64,000 bases of DNA from Pyxicephalus adspersus (lineage: Eukaryota > Chordata > Amphibia > Anura > Pyxicephalidae), in NCBI RefSeq assembly GCF_032062135.1, contig NC_092862.1, positions 96,943,283 to 97,007,282 on the forward strand. The letters are read 5' to 3'. Made by a program: the position numbers and the translations under genes. This document shows positions 37,493 to 47,588 of the stretch, piece after piece (positions within the stretch are counted from its first letter, which is position 1; every line of letters begins with the position of its first letter). The notes under the pieces are model-generated. The model was not told the origin of the DNA and made no database searches. It saw only the letters and a program-made list of their open reading frames with translations.

Positions 37493-38194
37493 TAACCAAG
37501 ACAAAGAAATAGAGTACAATTCCTTATTGTAAACACAAATGACAGACTAGACTGTTCTAAGCCTTTTACCAGTACAAGCATACCTGCAAAAATGAGATTT
37601 GGTTTTAGATTTACTATTATTTTATTCAAATCGCAGTGAATTATTTATCTGCTGTAAATGTATAGTGAGTTTTCCATTTTTATTGTTTTAGAAAAATGCC
37701 TCCTAAAGTTTAAAAGTATTATATCAGATTTGCACAGGTAACAATGTTTTAGTCCTGAAAAGAACATGAAATTGCATACATCCCTTCTACACAAATACAT
37801 AAAATTACATGTAAACCCCGTAATTATGGAACTTTGGTCAACAATGCATCAAGGGGTAAGAGAGTTGCCCTATATTTTATAAAAATAGGAAATTTATATT
37901 CCATTATATAGATTTGCATATTTACTTTATACAAAGTGCTTTAACTATATTTACATTTTAGCATTACATTTTAGGACTCTGTGAGAATATACACAGGACG
38001 TTTTCTTGTAGAACTTAAAGAAGATGTGACACTCATAAAGAATAAAGGATTATTAGTACACATTCTAGATAACTGTTGCCTGAGAGGAACATTGGGGAAA
38101 ATATAGCATATGTACAGTGGCAGATCATTTCCCATGGTGGAGGAAACAATCACTATCATTCATATTGTGCAGAAACCTACAATATTTATCGTGT

Positions 38195-38355
38195 CCCTCA
38201 ACATGACAAGAGTACGCAGCAGGGTGCCTCCTGCTCAACCTTCCCTTTCCCCTCCATAAAACTGAACAGCACTTTGTATACAGCACTCATGTATTCTACT
38301 GTCACTTTAACGGGCCATAAAAGATTGTTTCCAGCAACAGAAATGTGTACTTGCT
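38195..38355. mobile_element. Decayed Harbinger-like MITE fragment (subtype 1)
   Basis: Contains GGGTGCCTCCTGCTCAACC, CTTTCCCCTCC, ACTTTGTATACAGCACTCAT and TTTCCAGCAACAGAAATGTG, in the same order as the middle and right side of 33784-34114. Ends are lost. Confidence 0.45.
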
Positions 38356-41300
38356 TACGATAATAAGAGATCTTGGTTGAATGGATCTTTGTCTGCCAAT
38401 AGTCATCTTGGAAAATGTTATCAGTACAAGTGAACATTTCAAGCCAGGGCAATTACTATTTTTAAATATTTCCTTTTTACAAGGTGAAAATATTAAAATG
38501 CAATAAGCAATCACTGTAAAATTGGTTCACAATAATTATTCTTATTGCAACTTATCTCCATGGTCCAAAAGCATTGAACCTTTTGAATAGCCTAACAACC
38601 AGGGTATTAGAATGAGAGGTCATTAATATCAAACCTTTATTATTTCTTTGGTTCGATGGGTTTTAAAAATAATGTCCTTGTTAAAGCTTGCCCTAAACTT
38701 GAGTGGACATTGCCGTCTAAGAATAACCACAGAGATCACAGTTGCATGATCTGTCCATTTCCAGCCAGACAGGACAACATTTTTTATGCTTTTTGGTGGT
38801 CTTCTTTCTTGATAGGCACCTGTAAGAAGGAATATCATGTTCCTCATTCTATTCAACACAGAAATTAATAAATTTGTCACTTAAATTTGTATTGATTATT
38901 GGACCATGAGCCCTTATGCATCTTTGCATAAATGACTTCCCTCTAATGTATATGGTAGGCTTTGAGAGACCCTGTTGCCTATTTTTGAACCTTCCTTCTA
39001 AGACTATTGGTGCCACCATATTGGATGTGATGGTATGTGAAGCAGGCTCAGCACAGAAAATAATTAGATATGCCCAGAAGTGGAGAGGGTTATATTAACG
39101 GCTAAGCTGGAGAACTGGCTGTATCCCAAATTTTCAAGCACGTTCAAGTAGATAATTAATTTATGGGACGGAAGATAAGAAAGCATTTAAAATACCTGTA
39201 TATTAGAATACTTTTTAATGGCAGGGTCCATTTAAGCTTTAGTTGCCTGTATATGTTACTTCTTTTAAAAAGATCAGTTCCACTGACCCCCTATCTCTTG
39301 CCAGAAAATCTTACTACAGCACTCTTTGTATAGTTTTAAAGTGAGCTAAAAACCATCTGATTATCAATATGGAATGAACTCAGGAATATTTACTCATCTC
39401 TACGTAATTTTGGTGTCTGTGTTCCCATTTTAAGAATCCTCTTACCTCTTTTGATGTCAACAGGACAGGATGTGGGTTTGGGTGGGTACTTACTTATAGG
39501 GGGAAAATCCAACATTTAAATGTGTGACCAGAGGCTAGGGGGAATCTTCTGTTAAATACACCTATTCCATGAGCAATTGTCTAAGAAAGGTAAGCCCATC
39601 TCTTTCCCTACTTCCCTTTTGTGTCTTTGCGATGGGAAGTAATGGGAAATTTTCAAACAGGTAAACAGACAGCAAAAATATACTGGTCCAGCCATTTCCT
39701 ACTCTATAAACTATACACATTCAAAATAAAATAACTTGGTATAATCAACACTTTTCCTATTCTGTGTGATATTTTAAGGAAACATTTTTTTCTCTTTGTT
39801 TTGTTTTTCACAGTTATAATAAGCATCATCTCTTGGTCTGGAAATGACAGTGGTCATTTAAATGCCAGACGTATTTTGACAGAAATCACTTTATAAAAAT
39901 GTCAGCAAGTCTCTGTGTTTTTATTAGTTTGTTCCAAAATCAATTTAGATATTTCAGTTGAGTGCTTGTAAGTATTCCCAGAGCAATGTCCATTTCTGAC
40001 TTTCTGCACAAAGGATATTACAGATTAATCAGATTTTCAAATTTACGCATAATTGCTTTGCACATTTATTACTTAATCCTATTATGTTCTCATGTCCTGA
40101 CTGACATAAAGCTACTGAGATAAAAGTGCCATTGAATCATATGTAGCAGTCAATGTTATTGGTATTTTAATACTCCTGCCCTTTAAATTATTTATAGTAA
40201 AACATATAGATTAAATAACATTTTAGAGATCACGTTTGCACAAATTATCAAATTGATAATGCAAGACATATTCTGCCTTTTATTCATTAAGATTTTATTA
40301 CTACAGTATGTAATAGCTGTATTGTTTATCTTTTAACAATTCTGGGCTATGAGTGAATACTTCCAGTAAACTACTTAATAATTTCGCTATACTACAGATG
40401 TGGTAGATACAGAAGGTTCTCTTTTGTCCCCTAATCTGAGTTGTCTGTTGCCTGCTGTATCCACAGCACACACTGATCACTCCACAAGGTTAGCAGGAAT
40501 ACAGTAGGAGCACATTGTAGTGTAATTTGCTAGATCTGCTTCTGCATTGCCAATCACAGTGAAACTCTCATGGCAGGTTTGAATTAAATGGATGACTGTG
40601 AGAAACTTTATATATATCACTTGCTGTGAGTATAAGAAAGCAATGAGGTTGTTCCAGCATCACAAAATGTCGTGCCCTAGGATCGCCAGTTCCAGACAAA
40701 AGGAAAAGGGATGGACAGGGCCACTATGCCAGTGCCTGGGTGAAAAACGGAATTATAAAAAGGCAGGCTGTGTTCTATGTTTGAGTATCAAGGCTTATAT
40801 TTCATTTTTGGCTGAAGTTTTTTTTTAAATATAATAATAATTATATACAAAATATAATAGTACAATAAAAATGTGAGTACACACAAAAAAGTACACAAGG
40901 CTTATTACAGTTGCCTAAACCATGAACCACTCCATGGGTACAGACCCAGTTATTGTGATCTGTCATTATTTATGATGTCATGCATTGTGACCGATGTCAC
41001 TGGTGTCACCGGTATAAATCAACTTCTAATGTAGGACTACAACTAGCAATGGGGCAATCATGAATCAATAAATTATTTGCAGCAAATGAATTGTTTTCAC
41101 AAAATCCTGAAATTGGGAAATGGGTTTCTAAGCTTTAGAAACATTGACTTTATTAAAATTAATTTTTCAAATGATACTGCTCCCTGGAGAAATCATTATG
41201 CAGTCAGGCTATATTGGATGGCTATCCTGCTGGGACCCATAGGTTTGCAATAGCTTTGGTTACATGTAGCCTAAAAGGTTTTTTTCACTTTGATATTACT

Positions 41301-41929
41301 AAACCTTGTTAGCAAAAAAAATAATATGAAAACATCTAAATTGACCTAACATATGGCTATCTGCTTGTCGCTTTGCACCTGCATCTGGCTATAGTGGGGC
41401 TTTCCTGAGTTATACTGAAAAATAAATGTGCATGTCAGTCATCTGAGGACAAAGAAATATCTGCAAACATTTTCTTATTCTCTTGATCTCCATTGACTAC
41501 AGCTTCAGTCCCTTGAGGTCATCTGTCATGATAACACCCCATCTGTTCACTGTATAAAACACCTTTTATAGGAGACCCCCTAGAATTTCTGATGTTTTCT
41601 TTTAATGCAAGGCAGTTAGTGACATTGCAGACATAAGTAAAAAGTTATAAATTAGTTTTAAAAATCTAATACCAATGTTTTAATAAAGAGGGCAAATGTA
41701 CTTGCCAGGCCTTTACTATGTAGGGGTTTGTTTATCAAATGAAATGTTCAATATTAGTGCTACATTTTAAAGTTTTTACAATGTTAATGATTTTATTTAT
41801 TGCACTTGGTTTTCTATCAAAGATTGAATACATTCAAATCAAATACATAGCACTAACAGTCAGTATAATTTTAATACCCGGTGTCGTTTTGTCAGGGGAA
41901 TTGTGAGACAAAAGATGGTATCGTATCAG
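38356..41929. other. Intronic DNA without a clear feature
   Basis: Largely unique. A minus-strand peptide at 38629-38880 with WTDHATV recalls the SDHAP motif of LINE endonucleases, but no neighbouring LINE domain could be read, so no LINE is called. Confidence 0.4.
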
Positions 41930-42324
41930 TTGTAATAAAATCATCGTGCTGGTTCTTCCTTATTTGCTCTGTGTTCAGAATTACACTTGCTGTTGCTCAT
42001 CGGAGCATGAAAAGAAATTACTCTACACAGTCACGCTGGGAAGTCATGTATGTAAATTGATGTATAATGCGACCCACATTAGCCTTACTGATGAAAGGTT
42101 CAGTTTCTCTGCTGTCAAATCCTTGTATCTCCTTGAATGAGCCAACTGCTCTGAATGAACATTAGCATAATTTATGCAGCTGATAAGTGATTTGAGCTCT
42201 TGGGTTATTGATAAACCGTTTAAGCATATCATTTTCAGCCTGATGCTCCGTGACATCACCAGTGAAATGTAATGTGCTGATCTCTGCTTCAGATAATAAG
42301 ACTGTGATTCTCTTTGCATTGCAG
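41930..42324 (+). promoter_or_regulatory. Candidate regulatory block upstream of the first POU6F2 exon
   Basis: A repeat-free stretch abutting the exon, with more CpG than surrounding intron and a POU-like dyad ATTAGCATAATTTATGCA at 42161-42178. Its last 40 bases form the splice acceptor region. Regulatory role is inferred. Confidence 0.3.
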
Positions 42325-42416
42325 GAGCCAGAGGCAACTCCGTGGCAGCTGAGGCAGGTACAAACGATCCTCATCATCCCAGCCAGTCTCATCCGGGATT
42401 TCCAGTTGGGCCTCAG
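42325..42416 (+). CDS. POU6F2: POU6F2 internal exon (N-terminal linker segment)
   Basis: Internal coding exon of POU6F2, a nuclear POU-homeodomain transcription factor of neural and retinal tissue. The exon is 92 nt. A pyrimidine-rich tract ending in TTGCATTGCAG precedes it and CAG|GTTTGT follows. Its first two bases (GA) complete a split Gly codon; 30 codons follow, beginning ARGNSVAAEAG and ending SHPGFPVGPQ. As I recall the vertebrate protein, the matching human segment also starts GARGN and ends PFPVGPQ and has the same length (31 residues including the split Gly). The middle of the segment is diverged, as expected for a disordered linker. It ends in phase 0, which fits the next exon at 50170. 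No known domain lies in it. The donor is weak at +3 (T), and a stronger-looking GT sits inside the exon at 42358. The real reading frame differs from the longer open frame across this site. Confidence 0.88.
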
Positions 42417-42598
42417 GTTTGTGATATGCATGCCCCTATTTAATATGATTGTCCTATACATGTTCGCACTTTAACCTTAGTCAAAGTATGTATGTGTTTG
42501 AAGCATGTATATGGAAAGGAGAATAAAGTGTGTGTTGTGATGCTATTGACGTTAAACTTTAAATTTAAAATACAAGTAGGATGGCGGAATCAAGTTTT

Positions 42599-42616
<18 letters not shown>

Positions 42617-42671
<55 letters not shown>
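42617..42671. repeat. (TA)n microsatellite
   Basis: TA tract preceded by a GTGTGTGTATATGTG stretch, 200 bp after the first exon. Coding-looking frames with (YI)n are artefacts. Confidence 0.95.
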
Positions 42672-42677
<6 letters not shown>

Positions 42678-42794
42678 TTGTACTTGTATGTATAAATGTA
42701 GAAGATATACCTGTGTACAAAATGTTATGTTTCCTAAATAAATCATGAAGTATTGTTTTGTATTGCCTTTCTCTATATAATCATTGATTATTTA

Positions 42795-42798
<4 letters not shown>

Positions 42799-42843
<45 letters not shown>
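42799..42843. repeat. (TA)n microsatellite
   Basis: Second TA tract about 130 bp after the previous one. Confidence 0.95.
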
Positions 42844-42845
<2 letters not shown>

Positions 42846-42954
42846 TTTCCTACTGTTCACAATTTCTCATTAAGCATACTGTTATAAAACCTTATATTCC
42901 AATCAGTCATATACACATATAACTGAGTTTTTTAAAGTCTCATTCTAGTGCATC

Positions 42955-43140
42955 ATAATTTCCTATTTTCTTTGTCAAGCTGAAACTTTCAGGAAAAAGT
43001 GTTTTCAAAGCAGAAGCTAATGCACGAGACGTAAATTGGAGCGTTCAAGACGTATGTCAAAACTCTTCTTTTCTGCATTAAATATGGAAAAGGAGCTTGT
43101 TAGACAAAATCGCTCCCCAAGGAGCATATGTGACTGTTAG
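42955..43140. promoter_or_regulatory. Candidate conserved non-coding block after the first exon
   Basis: Non-repetitive segment retaining several CpGs (CACGAGACG, GGAGCGTTC, AAGACG, AATCGCTCC) in CpG-poor intron. Includes AGCTAATGCACG and CTGCATTAAATATGG. No plausible exon frame. Function is inferred only. Confidence 0.3.
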
Positions 43141-43576
43141 ATGAACAGTGGTAGTTAATTTTTTTCTTTAGAAACTAATGTTTAACTTTTTTCTCTTTTC
43201 TGTTGTTTAATTTTGTTATATCTTTGTTATCTATGGCTTTATAAGATAAACGTATAACTCAATAATCACAAAAAGGCTTTTAGGAATCTTGGAAATACAA
43301 GTCCTGTTTGCATCTTGAAAGCAGAGTTAGTTGTTGATGTAGCAAAATCTTAAGATATTATTCATGAAACATAACAAAATAATCTTTTCTAGTTTTAAAG
43401 TATTTCACTTTCACTCGCCATTAACCTGCAAACAAGTATGCTTATGGAATTTATTTGTTCTGAAAGGAAAATGCAACCCCTGGCTGCTCTGCTTATTACC
43501 TGAATGTTTATGGAACCCATCTTTACAAACCTATATATGTTTAATATATACATACTACTAATTATGTTGTCATGCT
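43141..43576. other. Intronic DNA without a recognisable feature
   Basis: AT-rich; nothing seen. Confidence 0.4.
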
Positions 43577-43882
43577 CAAAAGTTAGCACTCTGGCCTTTG
43601 CAGCACTGGGTCCCAGGTTCAAATCTCATCCAGAACATTATATGCATGGAGATTACTGTTTGCATAGGCTTACCGTGAGTACTCCGGTTTTCTTCCCACA
43701 TTGAAAAAACATGCAGTTAGGTTGATTGGCTTCTCCCTAAAATTGACCTTGTACCGTATTAGAGATTAACATATATAAAGACATTAACATATGGCTATAG
43801 TAGAGACATAGAGATTGTGAGCCCTTTGAGGGACACTTAGTGACATGACTATGGACTTTGTAAAGCACTCCATATTATGTAA
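43577..43882 (+). repeat. tRNA-derived SINE-like copy 5
   Basis: AAAGTTAGCACTCTGGCC, GGTCCCAGGTTCAAATCTC (B-box-like), ATGCATGGAGATTAC, GTACTCCGG, AACATGCAGTTAGGTTGATT, GATTGTGAGCCC and ATGACTATGGACTTTGTAAA. The A-box head is missing, and a short duplication of the ACATAT text interrupts the middle. Confidence 0.75.
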
Positions 43883-45739
43883 TTGGGCCTGGGTAAAGGG
43901 TGTCCTGAATGCCGTATAACACCTAATATTCACAAAAAAGAATCACACAGCAAGCTCTACTTTAAAGCCAGGCACATTTCAGAGGATTTACTTACGTTTA
44001 ACTTCCCTACCTCTGCGTTGTTTACCCAATAAAGCTAGCAAAAACCCAGTACTTTGAGCTATGGAGTTATATGTGATTCTCTCTCCTACTTCCCTACTAA
44101 GCAGCACTTATGTAATTACCAAGCCTGAGCATATGGCATAGGCCCAATGTAAGCTCCAGCCCACTGTTGGGTTGGCACCTATGCACATTTTTTTCTAAAA
44201 TGCCCCAGCAGGTGAAAAGGGGAGTGGGGAATGCATGAAAGTAAATTATGTTTAATTGCTGTTTTCTAAAGTGAACCTGTTATTTTGTTCATCCAGGACA
44301 AAGTTCAGACTTGCTTTAAAAGCTCAAAAGTTAAAACCATACATCATACATGTTAACTGGCCTATTAATACAGTGCACCTGTGAGCACATTTCATAAGGA
44401 GGGTCACTGTGTAGGCCCCTTTTGGTTTAGTTGTTGTGCCATTTTGGCCAGAACTTTAGGTAAGAGAGGGAAATAGTTAGAACTTCTATATTGATTCATT
44501 GCTGCCAGTATACTATCCATTTATGTCATGGTAACTACTTTCAAAATATGTGCACACTCAGGCTTAAAGTTGGCCTTTTTTAATGTTATTCTTGCAGAGC
44601 ATCCTGCACATGTTAATTTCCGAATTGACTGCTTTCCCTGAGAACATGCTGTTGCTCAGGCCTGCCTATTCATTGTGCAGTGGCTGTTGGGAATGCTCAC
44701 ACAGTTGGCACAGGCTTTCCTACTAACATTAACGTTATACACAGTATTTACTTCTTCATAGAACTGCGCATGTGCGGTATTTGAGTGTCATCATTTAGAA
44801 GTGAAGGCATGCTCATTAATATTGGTGGAAGTGTAGCAAGCCCATGTTAAATAATGTATTTCCCTGGAGCCAAGAGCATTAAAGGAGATCTTGGTTGGAT
44901 GAGGTGGGGGGAGGTAAAATTTCTTTAAAGACTCTTTATTAGCAAAATACCTACCAAGTTGCTAATATATTACTAGCATCATAATATAGGTGTGCTTAAA
45001 TACCAGAAACTAAACCATTTTTCTAGTTTAAAGTCTGTAGCCCTTGCAGTACTACTTGGAGCATGCAAGGTGTCCAGAGCAACAAATCACATTACAGCTT
45101 TACATGAAAAGCAGGTTCCTGCAGTGCTCCTGCTATGGTGCATAAAAACTGCAGAACTTTTTAATAAAAAATGTTAATTTTAAAAAGAAATTCTTCTTAA
45201 TTTATTGTAATCATATGTTAATACCTGTTGGGTTAAAGGAATACTGTCATGTGGGAATAATGGAGGCTACTAAACTCTCCTTTGAGAATCCTATTTAACT
45301 GGATGTCATTCTGATGTTTTGACTTAAACGCTGTGTTGCTAATTAAATAGATAAGTAATTCTGACACCTATTTACAGCAAGCCTGTTCTGGGTCTGTGAT
45401 TTACACATACTGAAATCAGACTAGTATCTAATTTTTTTTTAGAACGAGGTCTTCAATGGCACTTCCTGTAATTTTCTTATAAAGGAAACACAGGAGTCAT
45501 TTGGTTTGCTAAAGTTCTGAAATTTGTTAAGAAAGGACATTTTATATTTCTTACTCACTTTTTCTTTTTTGTTTCACAATTTGCTGCATCTTAGTACTGC
45601 CGATATCTTCCATATTTTTTGCAGCCATTTACTGTCTACCTATATGCACTTCCTAGAGGCTGCATATTATTGCTAAGGATAGCTGAACTACATAACAGTG
45701 CAGGCAGAGGATCCAATTGACACCAACATGGTCTCTTAT
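43883..45739. other. Intronic DNA without a recognisable feature
   Basis: No exon or repeat with ends seen. Confidence 0.4.
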
Positions 45740-46130
45740 GGCCATTTCAGAACAGAAGTGAGTTGCAGCGGTCTGCTGTTGGCTCAACACTTGTCCGAAC
45801 CACTCCTATTCAAGTGAATAGGAGTGTTTGGGAACCTTTTTTGCATGCAGCTGTGGTCTGCGGCTCTAGACGCTGCGCCCCAGAGTGGGGTCAGGAGAAG
45901 AATCCTGCTGAGAGCGCACATCAGCCATAGCCGTAGACTATGTCCCCTGTACATCTCACAGGCTCAGACCAGCGATGGGGGAGTTAATCGGTTCTGGCAT
46001 TTTGAGGTCACTCTGGGGGAAGTTTCCTCCTGTTTGAGTGACACCCAGGTCCCTGTGCATGTGCCCTCCGGATCTGGTAAATTTTGTGGTCCGTGGGTCC
46101 AAAAAGGCTGGCGACCACTGCTCTAAAGAT
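45740..46130 (+). repeat. GC-rich dispersed repeat (family R1), fullest copy
   Basis: GC-rich insert with an 11-bp hairpin (CACTCCTATTC..GAATAGGAGTG) near 45804, then GTGGTCTGCGGCTCTAGACG, GTCACTCTGGGGGAAG and an end at GGCTGGCGACCACTGCTC. Relatives lie at 7500-7577 and, reversed, at 9232-9590. The 100-residue frame inside matches no protein I know. Confidence 0.55.
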
Positions 46131-46256
46131 CATAGTGGCACAGCTGCAACTGCTGTTACATTCAAATCTTCTTGTCGCAGTGCAGTTTGCATCCCTGGCT
46201 GCACAGCAGCAGTTTGTTGTGCACCTGGGAGCTGTCAGCCTCGTGGCTTGAAACCA

Positions 46257-46346
46257 TGGGCCTGATCCATGTTTTCTGGATCACCCATGTTCTCTTGAAA
46301 AAGTTGATCTTCTCCATACTTGGAGAGCTTTGATAAATCTGGCCCT
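46257..46346. mobile_element. Near-palindromic MITE, short copy 5
   Basis: GGGCCTGATCCATG head, TTTTCTGGATCACCCATG, CTTGGAGAGCTTTG and ATAAATCTGGCCC end. The centre is deleted, leaving 90 bp. Confidence 0.65.
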
Positions 46347-47532
46347 GCGTGTCCAAAATTAAGAACACAGAGTCTCCAAGTGCCTAAAATAGGATTACCC
46401 AGAAATAGTTTAATAAAAACTTTAAATTTTTTGTAAAAATGGAAGGATTTTTTTACTCATTACACTATTTTACTGATGTGGTGGTAAATAGACAGAAAAA
46501 CAAAATTAGAAGTTATGAAATTATGGTAAACTTTTATGTTAAAGTTTATTTTTTAATGCAGATAAACTTTTTACCAATTAGTTAATTTATTCACGAGAAC
46601 CTGGAATTATAATTTAATTTACTGTATCTGTTTACCTTTCCTAGTATATTCTCTCTTTGCTGTTTCTGGTTCATCTTAGATGCTTAAGTGTGTGAATATC
46701 CAATGCAAAATTCTTTGTGTCTAATGTAATGCATGTTATGACACACTTTTCTTGTACTCTTGCCTGACTTTGTGATCTCAAACTGTAAGCAGCATCCTTG
46801 AAAAGACAGGTGGATGGGAAATGTAACATCTCAACTATATTAAGATCTCCTGGGGGAATTTTAAAATCATATTGCCTTTGGCTATCATTAAATTTGTATT
46901 ATTAGTAGCTGTTTAGCCTCTCCAAGCCAAAGGATGTTTGTGTTAGATGAAAGCAAGTGTTTAACAAAGACCTGGCAAACCTTCACTTTCTACAAGTTTT
47001 TCTTCTGCATTCTGCAGTTCGCAAGCTTAGCCTGAGATCTGGGCTGTCACATGGATGACTAAACAAAACAAATCTTGAAAAGTGTTAGTTTGATACTTAA
47101 TAAGTGCTACAAGCAATAATGAGGTGTAAAGTAAATAAACACACATCCACCTATCAAAGTGACCTGCCAGTCTCCTAAGAACCTTAAAATGGCAGTTCCC
47201 TGCACTACATTAACTATTGTACTCACCTCTCTGGCAGCCTTTGTCACCTACCTGTTCCCTATTTAAGATCTAAAGCTTCCACCAGACTATTCAGAATTCA
47301 ACATTAGTATCAGATGTCTGTGTGAACTCAAACTAATATACTCAATGAACTGAAGCCAAGGGATCAGCCTAACAGCTAGACGTGCCCTTTGTTTCCTTTT
47401 TGGCAGATTTTGATAGGGTTTAAATCCATGTGTTTAAATGGAAGATGTGTTCAGGCTACATTGTTGCATGGTGGAGATTTGTATTGTATAAAACCAATCC
47501 GTAGTACAAAATAAAATGTTGTTAACATTATA
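46347..47532. other. Intronic DNA without a clear feature
   Basis: Unique-looking. The 46700-47060 part is less AT-rich than its surroundings but has no defined motif array. Confidence 0.4.
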
Positions 47533-47588
47533 TTTTATTATTATTTATTATTACTATTTTTATATTTATTATTATTATTATTATTATT
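47533..47588. repeat. (ATT)n-rich microsatellite
   Basis: Imperfect ATT/TTA trinucleotide tract. Confidence 0.85.

Larger units (their letters stand above)
1..42324 (+). other. POU6F2: POU6F2 upstream intron (partial, at least 42 kb)
   Basis: Everything before the first recognised exon is read as intron of POU6F2 on the plus strand, because that exon opens with a split codon and so needs an upstream coding exon. I looked for the preceding segment (acidic, ending near SEDTPSKLFG in vertebrates as I recall it) and did not find it, so it probably lies outside the window. An intron this long is normal for this gene, which spans hundreds of kilobases in mammals. Repeats and candidate regulatory blocks inside it are listed separately. 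Confidence 0.75.

Noticed and set aside
38629..38880. Possible LINE endonuclease fragment (WTDHATV) on the minus strand
   Set aside because: Only a four-residue resemblance to SDHA; neighbouring endonuclease or reverse transcriptase motifs could not be read.
42250..42474. 74-residue frame across the first exon (EPEATPWQLRQ...)
   Set aside because: The plus-one-shifted frame gives the POU6F2 peptide with correct splice phases, so this longer frame is a shadow.
42492..42746. Frames rich in alternating Tyr-Ile
   Set aside because: Translation of a TA microsatellite.
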